64,000 nt of DNA from an uncultured Kineothrix sp. (GTDB taxonomy: Bacteria > Bacillota > Clostridia > Lachnospirales > Lachnospiraceae), in assembly GCA_910588855.1 (NCBI GenBank), contig CAJUSR010000010.1:62001-126000 (forward strand), given 5' to 3'. Of this stretch, positions 1-7,404 are shown in pieces (within the stretch, counting starts at the first letter, position 1; each line of letters starts with the position of its first letter). Position numbers and translations under genes: made by a program. The notes below the pieces were generated by a model. The model was not told the origin of the DNA and ran no database searches. It was given only the letters and a program-made list of their open reading frames with translations.

Positions 1-243
1 AATCAGTAAACTGTTGCCCAAAGAACGCCAGAAGTCCGTTACTTCCATAGCTTCCCTGAAATTGTTCAGGCTCCACGACTGCGGCAAGGATAAAATGCCG
101 CTAATGCTGTTTGTCATTTCGGAAGGCTGTTTAAACGCAATTACAATAGTCAAATACAGCGGGAAAATAATCGTTGAAAGTCCAAGTATCAATAAGACCA
201 TTGCCACCTTATTCGTATGCATACTTGCATTTTTCTTTGTCAT
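1..243 (-). CDS. Carbohydrate ABC transporter permease, MalG-type (partial)
   Basis: This is the N-terminal 81 codons of an inner-membrane sugar ABC permease; the rest lies beyond the left edge. A positively charged N-terminus is followed by a hydrophobic segment (VAMVLLILGLSTIIFPLYLT), then a typical MalG-like stretch with the motif SLPQSWSLNNFREAM. Its ATG overlaps the TGA of the upstream permease gene as ATGA, so the two are translationally coupled. It is the third gene of a binding protein-permease-permease operon. The import role follows from the family; the substrate is unknown, though the neighbouring GH13 and AraC genes fit an oligosaccharide. Confidence 0.9.
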   Translation of the reverse strand, partial: MTKKNASMHTNKVAMVLLILGLSTIIFPLYLTIVIAFKQPSEMTNSISGILSLPQSWSLNNFREAMEVTDFWRSLGNSLLI

Positions 244-1118
244 AGCTGCTCCTCCTTACTGCTGGAAAATTTCATCTGTGCCACGGAAACAATAACAATT
301 ACAATAAAGAATACAACTGCATTTGCACTCTGGAAGCCAAACTGTCCGCCTGACATACCATTGTTATAAATCAAGTAGGAAATGGATTCCGTACTCTGTG
401 CCGGGCCGCCCTTTGTCAAAGCCATAATCTGGTCGAATACCATCAGGAAGTTCTTTACGCACAGAACCATGTTAATGGAGAAAAATGGTATAATCAGCGG
501 GAAGGTCAAATAACGGAACTGCTTCCATCCGGTTGCACCGTCTAACCCGCCGGCTTCATATACATCCTCAGGCACCGTCTGTAACCCGGAGATATAAATA
601 ATCGTATTCATTGCAATTGCCTGCCAAGCACACACTATCATGATTCCAATCCATGCAACGCTGGGGTTCGACAAAATACTTGTACTCAAGCCTTCCACCC
701 CTATCATCTGCGCTACTGCAGGAAGTATGTATGTGAAAAAGTAATTGAAAATATAGCCGACTACCAATGCGCCCAAAATGTTGGGAAGGAAATAAGCCCC
801 GCGGAAGAAGCTCTTTGCCCTTATCTTACTGTTTAAGCCAAGAGCTAAAAGCAAACTGATTACATTGGTTACAACTGTAGATACAATCGCCAGCTTGAAA
901 GTAAACCAATAAGATTTTCCAACACGGCCATCCGTGAACAAATCAATGTAATTCTGGAATCCTACCCAATTATATTTCCCGAACCCTTTAAAGTTTGTAA
1001 AACTATAAATCACGCCACGAATTAACGGAATAGTATTAAAGCAGATAAACAATGCCAAAATCGGAATCGTGATTAATAAAAAAGTTCTTTTCCTTTCATT
1101 TTTCATCACTTCTTTCAT
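240..1118 (-). CDS. Sugar ABC transporter permease, MalF-type
   Basis: A 292-residue inner-membrane permease with about six hydrophobic segments. It pairs with the MalG-type permease downstream to form the channel of a CUT1-family sugar importer. The cytoplasmic EAA loop lies near residues 190-210 (EAGGLDGATGWKQFRYLTFP) and the C-terminal region has the usual LTKGGPAQST signature. The start at 1118 has a good GGAGA ribosome site about 6 nt upstream. The gene sits 15 nt after the lipoprotein gene and overlaps the next permease by 4 nt. The CUT1 assignment is firm; the sugar is not determinable. Confidence 0.93.
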   Translation of the reverse strand: MKEVMKNERKRTFLLITIPILALFICFNTIPLIRGVIYSFTNFKGFGKYNWVGFQNYIDLFTDGRVGKSYWFTFKLAIVSTVVTNVISLLLALGLNSKIRAKSFFRGAYFLPNILGALVVGYIFNYFFTYILPAVAQMIGVEGLSTSILSNPSVAWIGIMIVCAWQAIAMNTIIYISGLQTVPEDVYEAGGLDGATGWKQFRYLTFPLIIPFFSINMVLCVKNFLMVFDQIMALTKGGPAQSTESISYLIYNNGMSGGQFGFQSANAVVFFIVIVIVSVAQMKFSSSKEEQL

Positions 1119-1133
1119 AGCTCTTCTCCTTTC

Positions 1134-2420
1134 CTAATTCGCATTCCCATGTTGTTTTTCATATTCTTGCACCAAACGGATAATGTCCCTGTTATACCGC
1201 GGCCAATCATTATCGAATTTCGTCAGGAAAGCATCCACGTCTTTATTCAGCAGGAAAGTCTGAATCTGGGCATCCACTGCCATTTCAGACGGATAATAGT
1301 GATCCTGATAGTCCTTCATGTTCCCGCTTGTTATGTATTCGGTCATCCCATCCAGGATAGAAGGCAATTGGAAATCCCCTTCTTTACAAGGGATTGCCGT
1401 CTGTGCATCAATATATTTCTGAAGATTCTCGTCTGCAAAAAGGAAGTCCAAAACTTCATAAGCCGCTTCTTTGTTCTTGCATTCAGCCATTACACAGAAT
1501 TGAAGGTCAACACCGGAATTTAGCGTATTGCCGTCTTTTGAGTCATTCGCCGGCATTACGAAAGAGTCCAAATTCAAATCCGGGTTTACGGACAATATCT
1601 GCGGAGCCGCGTAGCTTCCGATAGGATACATTGCAGATTCCCCTCTTGCAAAAGCAGTACAAGCATCGTTATATCCGTATGCAAACGGGTCATCCGGCCC
1701 ATAATTCAAAAGTTCCAAGTATTTCTCCGATATTTCCCTATATTCTTTGGAAAATGTGGTTTCTCCCCTATTTACCTGTTTCGTCGTATCTGCCGGGGAA
1801 AGGTCAACCGCCATAGAGTTCCAGGGCGCCAGGCAAGTCCATGTATCCTTAAAGCCAAAATAGAACGGAAGAATCCCTTCTGCTTTAATCGTCTCGCATA
1901 AAGCTTTCAATTCTTCCCAGTTTTCCGGAATCGTCCATCCATGCTCTTCAAACATGTCGCGGTTATATAAGATTCCGGCTGCATTCGCTACATAAGGCAC
2001 TGCAAAAGTCCCTTCCGTAGGAACAAGCTCCAATGCTTCATCAATGTCCAGATATCCCTGATTAATATTCTGAAGCCCGCTGTAATCCGAAATATCCGCC
2101 AAAATTTCCGCATCCACAAAATAGGAATAATTAATATCTCCGCCAATTCCTATGATGTCTGGATAATCCTCCCTGATAAACCTCGTTTTTAAAATTGTCA
2201 TCGCATCGTTAGGGGAACTGATTTTCAAATGTATGTCATCGTGCGTTGCATTAAATTCATCTTCCACCGTCTTAAAATAATTTGCCGCTTCCGGTTTGTA
2301 CTGGACGATTTCGATTTCAACTTTCCCGTCGTTGGCTGAAGCCCCGCATCCACAGACAAACAATGATGATGCCATACAGCATAATGCAAGTCCTAAGCAT
2401 TTTATCCTTTTCCCTTTCAT
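1134..2420 (-). CDS. Extracellular sugar-binding lipoprotein (ABC transporter)
   Basis: A 428-residue solute-binding protein that would deliver sugar to the two following permeases. The N-terminus is a lipoprotein signal peptide: charged MKGKR, a hydrophobic core, and a lipobox ending VCGC, so the mature protein would be anchored through the cysteine near residue 25. The body resembles bacterial solute-binding family 1, with an ATRFIREDYPDI-like hinge region and a NAAGILYNRDMFEEHGW segment. It is the first gene of the operon, and the spacer to the divergent AraC gene (2421-2618) must hold its promoter. No ATP-binding subunit is in the window, which is usual when a shared MsmK-type ATPase is used (family knowledge). 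Confidence 0.92.
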   Translation of the reverse strand: MKGKRIKCLGLALCCMASSLFVCGCGASANDGKVEIEIVQYKPEAANYFKTVEDEFNATHDDIHLKISSPNDAMTILKTRFIREDYPDIIGIGGDINYSYFVDAEILADISDYSGLQNINQGYLDIDEALELVPTEGTFAVPYVANAAGILYNRDMFEEHGWTIPENWEELKALCETIKAEGILPFYFGFKDTWTCLAPWNSMAVDLSPADTTKQVNRGETTFSKEYREISEKYLELLNYGPDDPFAYGYNDACTAFARGESAMYPIGSYAAPQILSVNPDLNLDSFVMPANDSKDGNTLNSGVDLQFCVMAECKNKEAAYEVLDFLFADENLQKYIDAQTAIPCKEGDFQLPSILDGMTEYITSGNMKDYQDHYYPSEMAVDAQIQTFLLNKDVDAFLTKFDNDWPRYNRDIIRLVQEYEKQHGNAN

Positions 2421-2618
2421 AGCATTTCTCCTTCCCTATTTTGATAATCGTATTTTAACATACCATTATGCTACTAATAAATACCACTATTTTGCACATT
2501 ATATTCATTTATGCTATTTTTATGTCTTTTATTTGAAATCGTCTAGCATTTTGGTATATAATAAAAATATACGTCTTCGCGTTGGAAGATTCATTTAATA
2601 TTAATTCTGAGGTGACAT

Positions 2619-3473
2619 ATGAGCGAGGTAATTTTCTCCGTTTTTCCAAGTGAAAATTTTATTGACTTAGGGCTGTACCAGTTCGGCTGGGAGCAATGCG
2701 ACCCTTCCCATTCCTTCGGCCCTGCAGCCAGGAACCACTATTTGTTTCATCTATGCCTGTCCGGCACCGGAACTCTATATGCGGAAAACAGCAACGGGGA
2801 ATCCATTGCTTATCAGGTAAAAAGCGGGCAGGGGTTTATGGTATTCCCCCATCAGGTATCCACTTACATTGCGGACCATGAAATCCCCTGGGAATATACA
2901 TGGATAGAATTTGACGGGCTGCGGGCAAAGGAAGCGGTCGACTTAGCCGGCATCAGCCGTGACCGGCCTATCTATAAAGCCCGTTATAAAGACTTGGCAG
3001 AAACGATGAAACAAGAAATGCTATACATTGTAAACAATAAGGAAGCGTCCCCTTTCCATTTAATCGGGCATCTTCACCTTTTTATCGACAGCTTTATCCG
3101 TTCTTCCACTTCCGCCCCAATCGGCCAGGGAAGCAGCCTGCGGGATTTTTACATAAAAGAAGCTATCTCATTCATTGAACAAAATTTTCAAAACAATATA
3201 TCCGTGGAAGACATCGCTACTTCCTGCGGGTTGAACCGGAGCTATTTCGGAAAAATCTTTCATGAATATACAGGAAAATCCCCACAGGATTTCCTCATTT
3301 CTTACCGGATGTCAAAAGCAGCCGAACTATTAAAGCTGACAAAACTATCTGTGGCAGATATCGGAAATGCCGTCGGCTATCCTAATCAGCTCCATTTTTC
3401 GAGGGCTTTTAAAAATGTATACGGAATTTCACCCAGACAGTGGCGCGGAGAAAACGGAGGCGGGTGCTTATAG
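2619..3473 (+). CDS. AraC family transcriptional regulator (cupin + HTH)
   Basis: A 284-residue AraC-type regulator. The N-terminal half is an AraC cupin-like ligand-binding domain (NHYLFHLCLSGTGTL region, then an FMVFPHQVSTYIAD turn). The C-terminal 100 residues carry two helix-turn-helix motifs, including the family signature SVADIGNAVGYPNQLHFSRA followed by FKNVYGISPRQWR. The ribosome site GAGGTG precedes the ATG. It is divergent from the binding-protein gene at 1134-2420, so it probably senses the imported sugar and controls that operon (inference). A close paralogue lies immediately downstream at 3690-4532. Confidence 0.92.
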   Translation: MSEVIFSVFPSENFIDLGLYQFGWEQCDPSHSFGPAARNHYLFHLCLSGTGTLYAENSNGESIAYQVKSGQGFMVFPHQVSTYIADHEIPWEYTWIEFDGLRAKEAVDLAGISRDRPIYKARYKDLAETMKQEMLYIVNNKEASPFHLIGHLHLFIDSFIRSSTSAPIGQGSSLRDFYIKEAISFIEQNFQNNISVEDIATSCGLNRSYFGKIFHEYTGKSPQDFLISYRMSKAAELLKLTKLSVADIGNAVGYPNQLHFSRAFKNVYGISPRQWRGENGGGCL

Positions 3474-3689
3474 CCTTTACTTCGTTGCTTCCGGGCATAA
3501 AGACCCATCATTATTATTGTTTGGCAGATGGCAAAAAAATATTGCGCCCGTATCTTATTTTGGTATATACTTGTTATATATCTTTTAAAATAATTTTTAG
3601 ATTCAATCGTATTATTTTCTTCATGATTAACATATATATTTTTGCGTTTTAGGGCATTTTGCTAACCATCACAAGAAAGAGGACAAAAT

Positions 3690-4532
3690 ATGCTTTTTTC
3701 CGTATTCCCTAACGAAAGCTTCGTGGACATGACATTATATCAATATGGGTGGGAACCTTGCAAGCCAATGCAATCTTACGGGCCCTACATACGCAATCAT
3801 TATTTATTCCATTATGTCATTTCCGGTAAAGGTACTTTAGTCTCCGTCAACTCATCCGGCATAAATAAAACCCATTCCCTTAGTGCGGGCAAGGGCTTCC
3901 TAGCTTCCCCCGGGCAAATCGTCACTTATTATGCGGACAAGGATGAACCCTGGGAATATGCATGGCTGGAATTTGACGGCATCAAAGTGAGAGAATATCT
4001 GCTCAATGCCGGTCTTGATATAAATTCCCCCATTTATGTTCCAAAGACTTTTGCTATGAGCTGTCAGGTAAGGGATGAAATCCTTTATATTGCCAAAAAT
4101 TCCGATGCAGCGGCTTTAAATCTGATAGGGCATCTCTATCTTTTTATGGATTCCCTCATCTCTACTTCCGTGCGCCAGCATTCCAAACCGGGCGGAAAGG
4201 TAAAAGATTTTTATATCAAGGAATCCCTTACCTATATCGAACAACATTACCATGAAAATATTACCGTTGAAGATATGGCCAACATCTGCGGTCTAAACCG
4301 GAGCTATTTCGGGAAAATGTTCCGGGAGTCTACCGGCTTCAGCCCGCAAGAGTTTATTATCCATGTCCGTATGAGCAAGGCGAGCGAGCTTTTAAAAAGC
4401 ACGGACAAAACCATTGGGGAAATCAGCGTTTTAGTTGGATACCCCAACCAGCTTCATTTTTCCCGCGCCTTCAAAAACAAATATGGCGTTTCCCCTAAAA
4501 ATTACAGGGATTCTGTCGTCATGCCACAATAG
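3690..4532 (+). CDS. AraC family transcriptional regulator (paralogue)
   Basis: A 280-residue AraC-type regulator with the same plan as the gene at 2619-3473: cupin-like sensor domain (IRNHYLFHYVISGKGTL), then a double helix-turn-helix ending in NQLHFSRAFKNKYGVSPKNY. The two proteins align along their whole length, starting from shared N-terminal words (FSVFP, LYQ.GWE), so this is a tandem duplication that has diverged. The GAAAGAGG ribosome site sits about 8 nt before the ATG. A 216-nt AT-rich spacer separates it from the first copy and may hold its own promoter. Which sugar each copy senses cannot be told. Confidence 0.92.
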   Translation: MLFSVFPNESFVDMTLYQYGWEPCKPMQSYGPYIRNHYLFHYVISGKGTLVSVNSSGINKTHSLSAGKGFLASPGQIVTYYADKDEPWEYAWLEFDGIKVREYLLNAGLDINSPIYVPKTFAMSCQVRDEILYIAKNSDAAALNLIGHLYLFMDSLISTSVRQHSKPGGKVKDFYIKESLTYIEQHYHENITVEDMANICGLNRSYFGKMFRESTGFSPQEFIIHVRMSKASELLKSTDKTIGEISVLVGYPNQLHFSRAFKNKYGVSPKNYRDSVVMPQ

Positions 4533-4562
4533 CCGCGCTGTTTTCCCCCATACCCTACCCGC

Positions 4563-5279
4563 CTAACAGCCTAAGAGCCTGCTATACCCAAATGCAAATT
4601 TTTTCTGTCTCTCTGTGCTTATAGGCAGTTTCAATCCATTCACTAATGTAATTCCGGTTTTTGTCCTTGACTTTATCAAATAATAATTGACAAGATATGA
4701 TTGATGAATCCTTAAAAAGGGGATTTTTCCATCCGAAAGCTTATCCTCCACATCGGACAGCTTCCCCACAAATATTTCTTCTTCCCCGTTTTGCAAGTTT
4801 ACCTTGATTTTCTTTCCCATGCTTTCAAAGTATAAAATCTCTTTACACGGCAACTTATATTCTTCATATTTAAAATGAAATGTAAAATAAAAATTGTTCT
4901 CACAAATCTTCTGATTGGCTTCCAAGAATATCTCATAAAAAAGGCGTTGTTCCACCGGCTTCCTGATGAATGCAAAAATATTAAGGCGGAATAGCTTTAC
5001 TATTTGTTTATCACATGCCGACATATAAATAATCAGCACATTATTATCTATTGCCCGTATTTGTTTTGCGGCCTCTACTCCCTGCTCAGTTTCCGTCCGG
5101 CAGCCAAGATATAGCAAATCATATTTGGTTCCTCTTCTTATTTCTTTTCTGAGCATCCCATCGTCATGGAAAACATCCACTTCTACCGGTATTCCTCTTA
5201 TCTTGCAAATATCAAAAATAAGCGCCTCGGTCTGAGCCGCAAGTATGAGTTTGTTATCGCATATAGCAACTTTTACCAT
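4563..5279 (-). CDS. LytTR response-regulator-like protein with degenerate receiver
   Basis: A 238-residue AgrA/LytR-like protein. Residues 1-120 have a CheY-like fold pattern (VKVAICDNK at the start, KPVE near 108), and residues 145-236 form a LytTR DNA-binding domain (ILYFESMGKKIKV, then FLRIHQSYLVN). The usual phospho-acceptor aspartate after strand 3 is missing: the segment reads YDLLYLGCRT, with glycine at position 59 where family members have Asp. A phosphorylation-independent or ligand-driven mode is therefore likely (inference). No histidine kinase gene is adjacent. It is transcribed divergently from the BlaI-type repressor gene. The start at 5279 has GGAGAAAG upstream. Confidence 0.88.
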   Translation of the reverse strand: MVKVAICDNKLILAAQTEALIFDICKIRGIPVEVDVFHDDGMLRKEIRRGTKYDLLYLGCRTETEQGVEAAKQIRAIDNNVLIIYMSACDKQIVKLFRLNIFAFIRKPVEQRLFYEIFLEANQKICENNFYFTFHFKYEEYKLPCKEILYFESMGKKIKVNLQNGEEEIFVGKLSDVEDKLSDGKIPFLRIHQSYLVNYYLIKSRTKTGITLVNGLKLPISTERQKKFAFGYSRLLGC

Positions 5280-5391
5280 TTGTTTCCTACTTTCTCCATA
5301 CTACTATATATTTATACATTGTAAAAAAATATAATCTATAATTAAATTTACCAATTATGATGTGAAATGTCAATAATAATTATTATAATCC

Positions 5392-5434
5392 TTGACAGTC
5401 TTATCAAATTAATTGTAGTATTATTATTATACAA
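5392..5434 (+). promoter_or_regulatory. Promoter with BlaI-type dyad operator
   Basis: A perfect -35 hexamer TTGACA lies at 5392-5397, and a -10 candidate TAGTAT follows after an 18-bp spacer at 5416-5421. Overlapping the -10 is a dyad TTGTA...TACAA at 5413-5434. BlaI/MecI repressors are known to bind dyads built on TACA/TGTA half-sites, so this is the probable autoregulatory operator of the blaI-like gene starting at 5456. The ribosome site TGGAGG lies just downstream. Seen: the hexamers and dyad. Inferred: repression. Confidence 0.6.
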
Positions 5435-5455
5435 GCGATTTTATGGAGGCCATTC

Positions 5456-5839
5456 ATGAAATTTGTAAACCTTACTTCCAAAGAGTTTGAAATAATGAAG
5501 ATTTTCTGGCAATATGACAAACCACTTACCGCAGCTGAAATCATGAAACTTTCCCAGGAAAAGACATGGTCTTTCAATTCGCTATACCCTTTATTGAACC
5601 AATTGCTGAAAAAGCAATATATAAAAGTAGCTGGCAACGTCCGTACCGTCAAAGCGCCGAGCAGGGTTTTTACAGCTAATATTTCTTTACTTGAATATTC
5701 CAATATGCAGTTTCAATCCATTTTTACCGATTCAGACAAAAAAATAAATATTGGAAATATGTTGTCCTATTTTTGCAACCATTCAAAAAACTCAGACGCT
5801 TTGATAAAGGAAATAGAAGAATGGATAGAAGAGCATTGA
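5456..5839 (+). CDS. BlaI/MecI family transcriptional repressor
   Basis: A 127-residue winged-helix repressor. The N-terminal 75 residues carry the family pattern: TSKEFEIMKIFWQYDKPLTA, then a TWSFNSLYPLLNQLLKK recognition helix. A short dimerisation tail follows, ending EIEEWIEEH. In the family, a partner M56 metalloprotease relays an extracellular signal that leads to cleavage of the repressor; the partner gene starts 31 nt downstream. No beta-lactamase gene is nearby, so the regulated target is probably the operon itself and the small secreted protein. Confidence 0.88.
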   Translation: MKFVNLTSKEFEIMKIFWQYDKPLTAAEIMKLSQEKTWSFNSLYPLLNQLLKKQYIKVAGNVRTVKAPSRVFTANISLLEYSNMQFQSIFTDSDKKINIGNMLSYFCNHSKNSDALIKEIEEWIEEH

Positions 5840-5870
5840 TATAATTTCCAAAGATATTAAGGAGTGTCAA

Positions 5871-7010
5871 ATGCTTGATATTAATATCTACTCTATGATT
5901 AACAGCTTAATTGGGGCTTGTATCTTAATTATATTTTGCCCCTTTATGGAAAAGCTGATAATTAGAGGACAGATATCAAGCAGCACATATTTCTTCGCAT
6001 TCCTGTTAATCATATGCAGGCTTCTCTTGCCATTTGAAGTTGTAGGCAAAACATATTTTGTACAAATTGAAAAGTTGCTGCCATCTATCGTACGGCTTTT
6101 AAAAACGGAGATATCCATTCTTCCGTCATCCACCAGCCGTTTACATATTGAAGCCACTCTACTTGAGGCAGTTCTGTTGTTTTTGTTTTCCATATCAGCT
6201 GTAAAATGTTTCAAACTTTTCGCAGACTATTACAGCTTATGCAAAAGCATGAAGTTTGTTTTATCCTCTAGGAATAAAACAGTGGAAAAAGTATTATGTA
6301 CCGTTAGAGAAGACTACCGTTTTAACTTTCCTGTGCGTGTGATACAAAACAAATATGTGGACAGCCCATTTGAATTTGGTTTGTTCCGGCAGACCATATG
6401 CCTGCCGGATATCCCTTACTCTGAAGAAGAGCTGTATTTCATATTGTCTCATGAACTTCACCATTTCAGCAGTAAATCGAATTGGCTGAAATTTTTTAAC
6501 AATATTTTAGCTTCCGTTTTCTGGTGGAACCCGTTAATTACATTTTATAATACATCCATCGTATCCATGATTGAACTCAACTGCGATGAACATGTCATTA
6601 CCGGATTCAACGACCGCCTAAAAGCTAAATATTTATCTTGTCTTTTAAGTGAACTTAGGCCGCAGCATCATACGAAAGCGAATGGAATCATCCACTTATT
6701 AAGCCCGAACGACAAATCACTTTCCAAACGCTATCACTTCATTACTGCAAAACACAAAAAGTCCAAAGCGGTGTTTATCTTGTCCGCTTTGCTTATGTTA
6801 AGCGTATTTTTTGCGTCTTATTTTGTTATGGTTTTGCCGTATTGCGATACACTTGCATCAGAAACTAAAACACCTAAATTTATAAAAGAAAATTCTTACA
6901 TATTGAAAAAGGGGGATGCTTACATTATTTACTATGAAAATGAGCCTTATATTTATTCGGAAACTATCAGCGACACTTTTTCAGATTTAACGATTATTGA
7001 AGAAGATTAA
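5871..7010 (+). CDS. BlaR1-like M56 family membrane metallopeptidase
   Basis: A 379-residue polytopic membrane protein with M56 peptidase features. Hydrophobic segments lie at roughly 10-30, 38-54 and 95-115, the zinc-binding HELHH motif (HExxH) is near residue 200, a third-ligand candidate follows in LNCDEHVI, and a final transmembrane helix is near 300-320. BlaR1 sensors continue into an extracellular penicillin-binding domain; here only about 60 extracytoplasmic residues follow, so a different signal must be sensed. It follows the blaI-like gene and has a TTAAGGAG ribosome site. Its proteolytic role on the repressor is inferred from the family. Confidence 0.87.
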   Translation: MLDINIYSMINSLIGACILIIFCPFMEKLIIRGQISSSTYFFAFLLIICRLLLPFEVVGKTYFVQIEKLLPSIVRLLKTEISILPSSTSRLHIEATLLEAVLLFLFSISAVKCFKLFADYYSLCKSMKFVLSSRNKTVEKVLCTVREDYRFNFPVRVIQNKYVDSPFEFGLFRQTICLPDIPYSEEELYFILSHELHHFSSKSNWLKFFNNILASVFWWNPLITFYNTSIVSMIELNCDEHVITGFNDRLKAKYLSCLLSELRPQHHTKANGIIHLLSPNDKSLSKRYHFITAKHKKSKAVFILSALLMLSVFFASYFVMVLPYCDTLASETKTPKFIKENSYILKKGDAYIIYYENEPYIYSETISDTFSDLTIIEED

Positions 7011-7032
7011 CCTTACGGAAAAGAGGTAGATT

Positions 7033-7284
7033 ATGAAAAGAAAAAAAATATTATTTGCATTGGGGTTTCTTGCCCAGGTTACCCTGTCACTAAACCTTGC
7101 CTTTGCTAACCCTGCTTATTTAGATACTCCGGCTTTACCTTGCGCAACAACTTCTGAGGGCGAAATCACCCCTCACGCAAATGTAACAGGATATAAGTAT
7201 ATGGAAATTGATGGCATTTTATACAAACGCCTATGGTCCTATACCTATGCCAGATGGGAAGACCCCTATTGGTATCCGGCATAA
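7033..7284 (+). CDS. Small secreted aromatic-rich protein
   Basis: An 83-residue protein with a clear Sec signal peptide: MKRKK, a hydrophobic core, and a likely cleavage after AFA near residue 25. The mature part is about 58 residues, begins ANPAYLDTPALP, contains the word ITPHANVTGYKYMEIDG, and ends in an aromatic-rich tail (KRLWSYTYARWEDPYWYPA). No function is recognised. It starts 23 nt after the M56 gene with an AAAGAGG ribosome site, so it belongs to the same operon and could be the ligand, product or protected target of that system (inference). Confidence 0.8.
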   Translation: MKRKKILFALGFLAQVTLSLNLAFANPAYLDTPALPCATTSEGEITPHANVTGYKYMEIDGILYKRLWSYTYARWEDPYWYPA

Positions 7285-7356
7285 GGCTTCCAACCAATTA
7301 ACGATTCATTAAATAAATAATATAAGTATAGTATAATAGTATAAATACATCCCCCT

Positions 7357-7398
7357 TAAAAAGCAGCCGCATGCAAAACAATACGGCTGCTTTTCCTT
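7357..7398. terminator. Bidirectional terminator between convergent genes
   Basis: An 11-bp perfect stem, AAAAGCAGCCG paired with CGGCTGCTTTT, with a 14-nt loop. U-runs form on both strands. It lies between the plus-strand secreted-protein gene and the minus-strand GH13 gene and would serve both. Confidence 0.85.
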
Positions 7399-7404
7399 TC
7401 CCAT

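Noticed and set aside
5456..7010. A beta-lactam resistance (blaI-blaR1) locus
   Set aside because: The membrane protein lacks the penicillin-binding sensor domain and no beta-lactamase or PBP2a gene is nearby.
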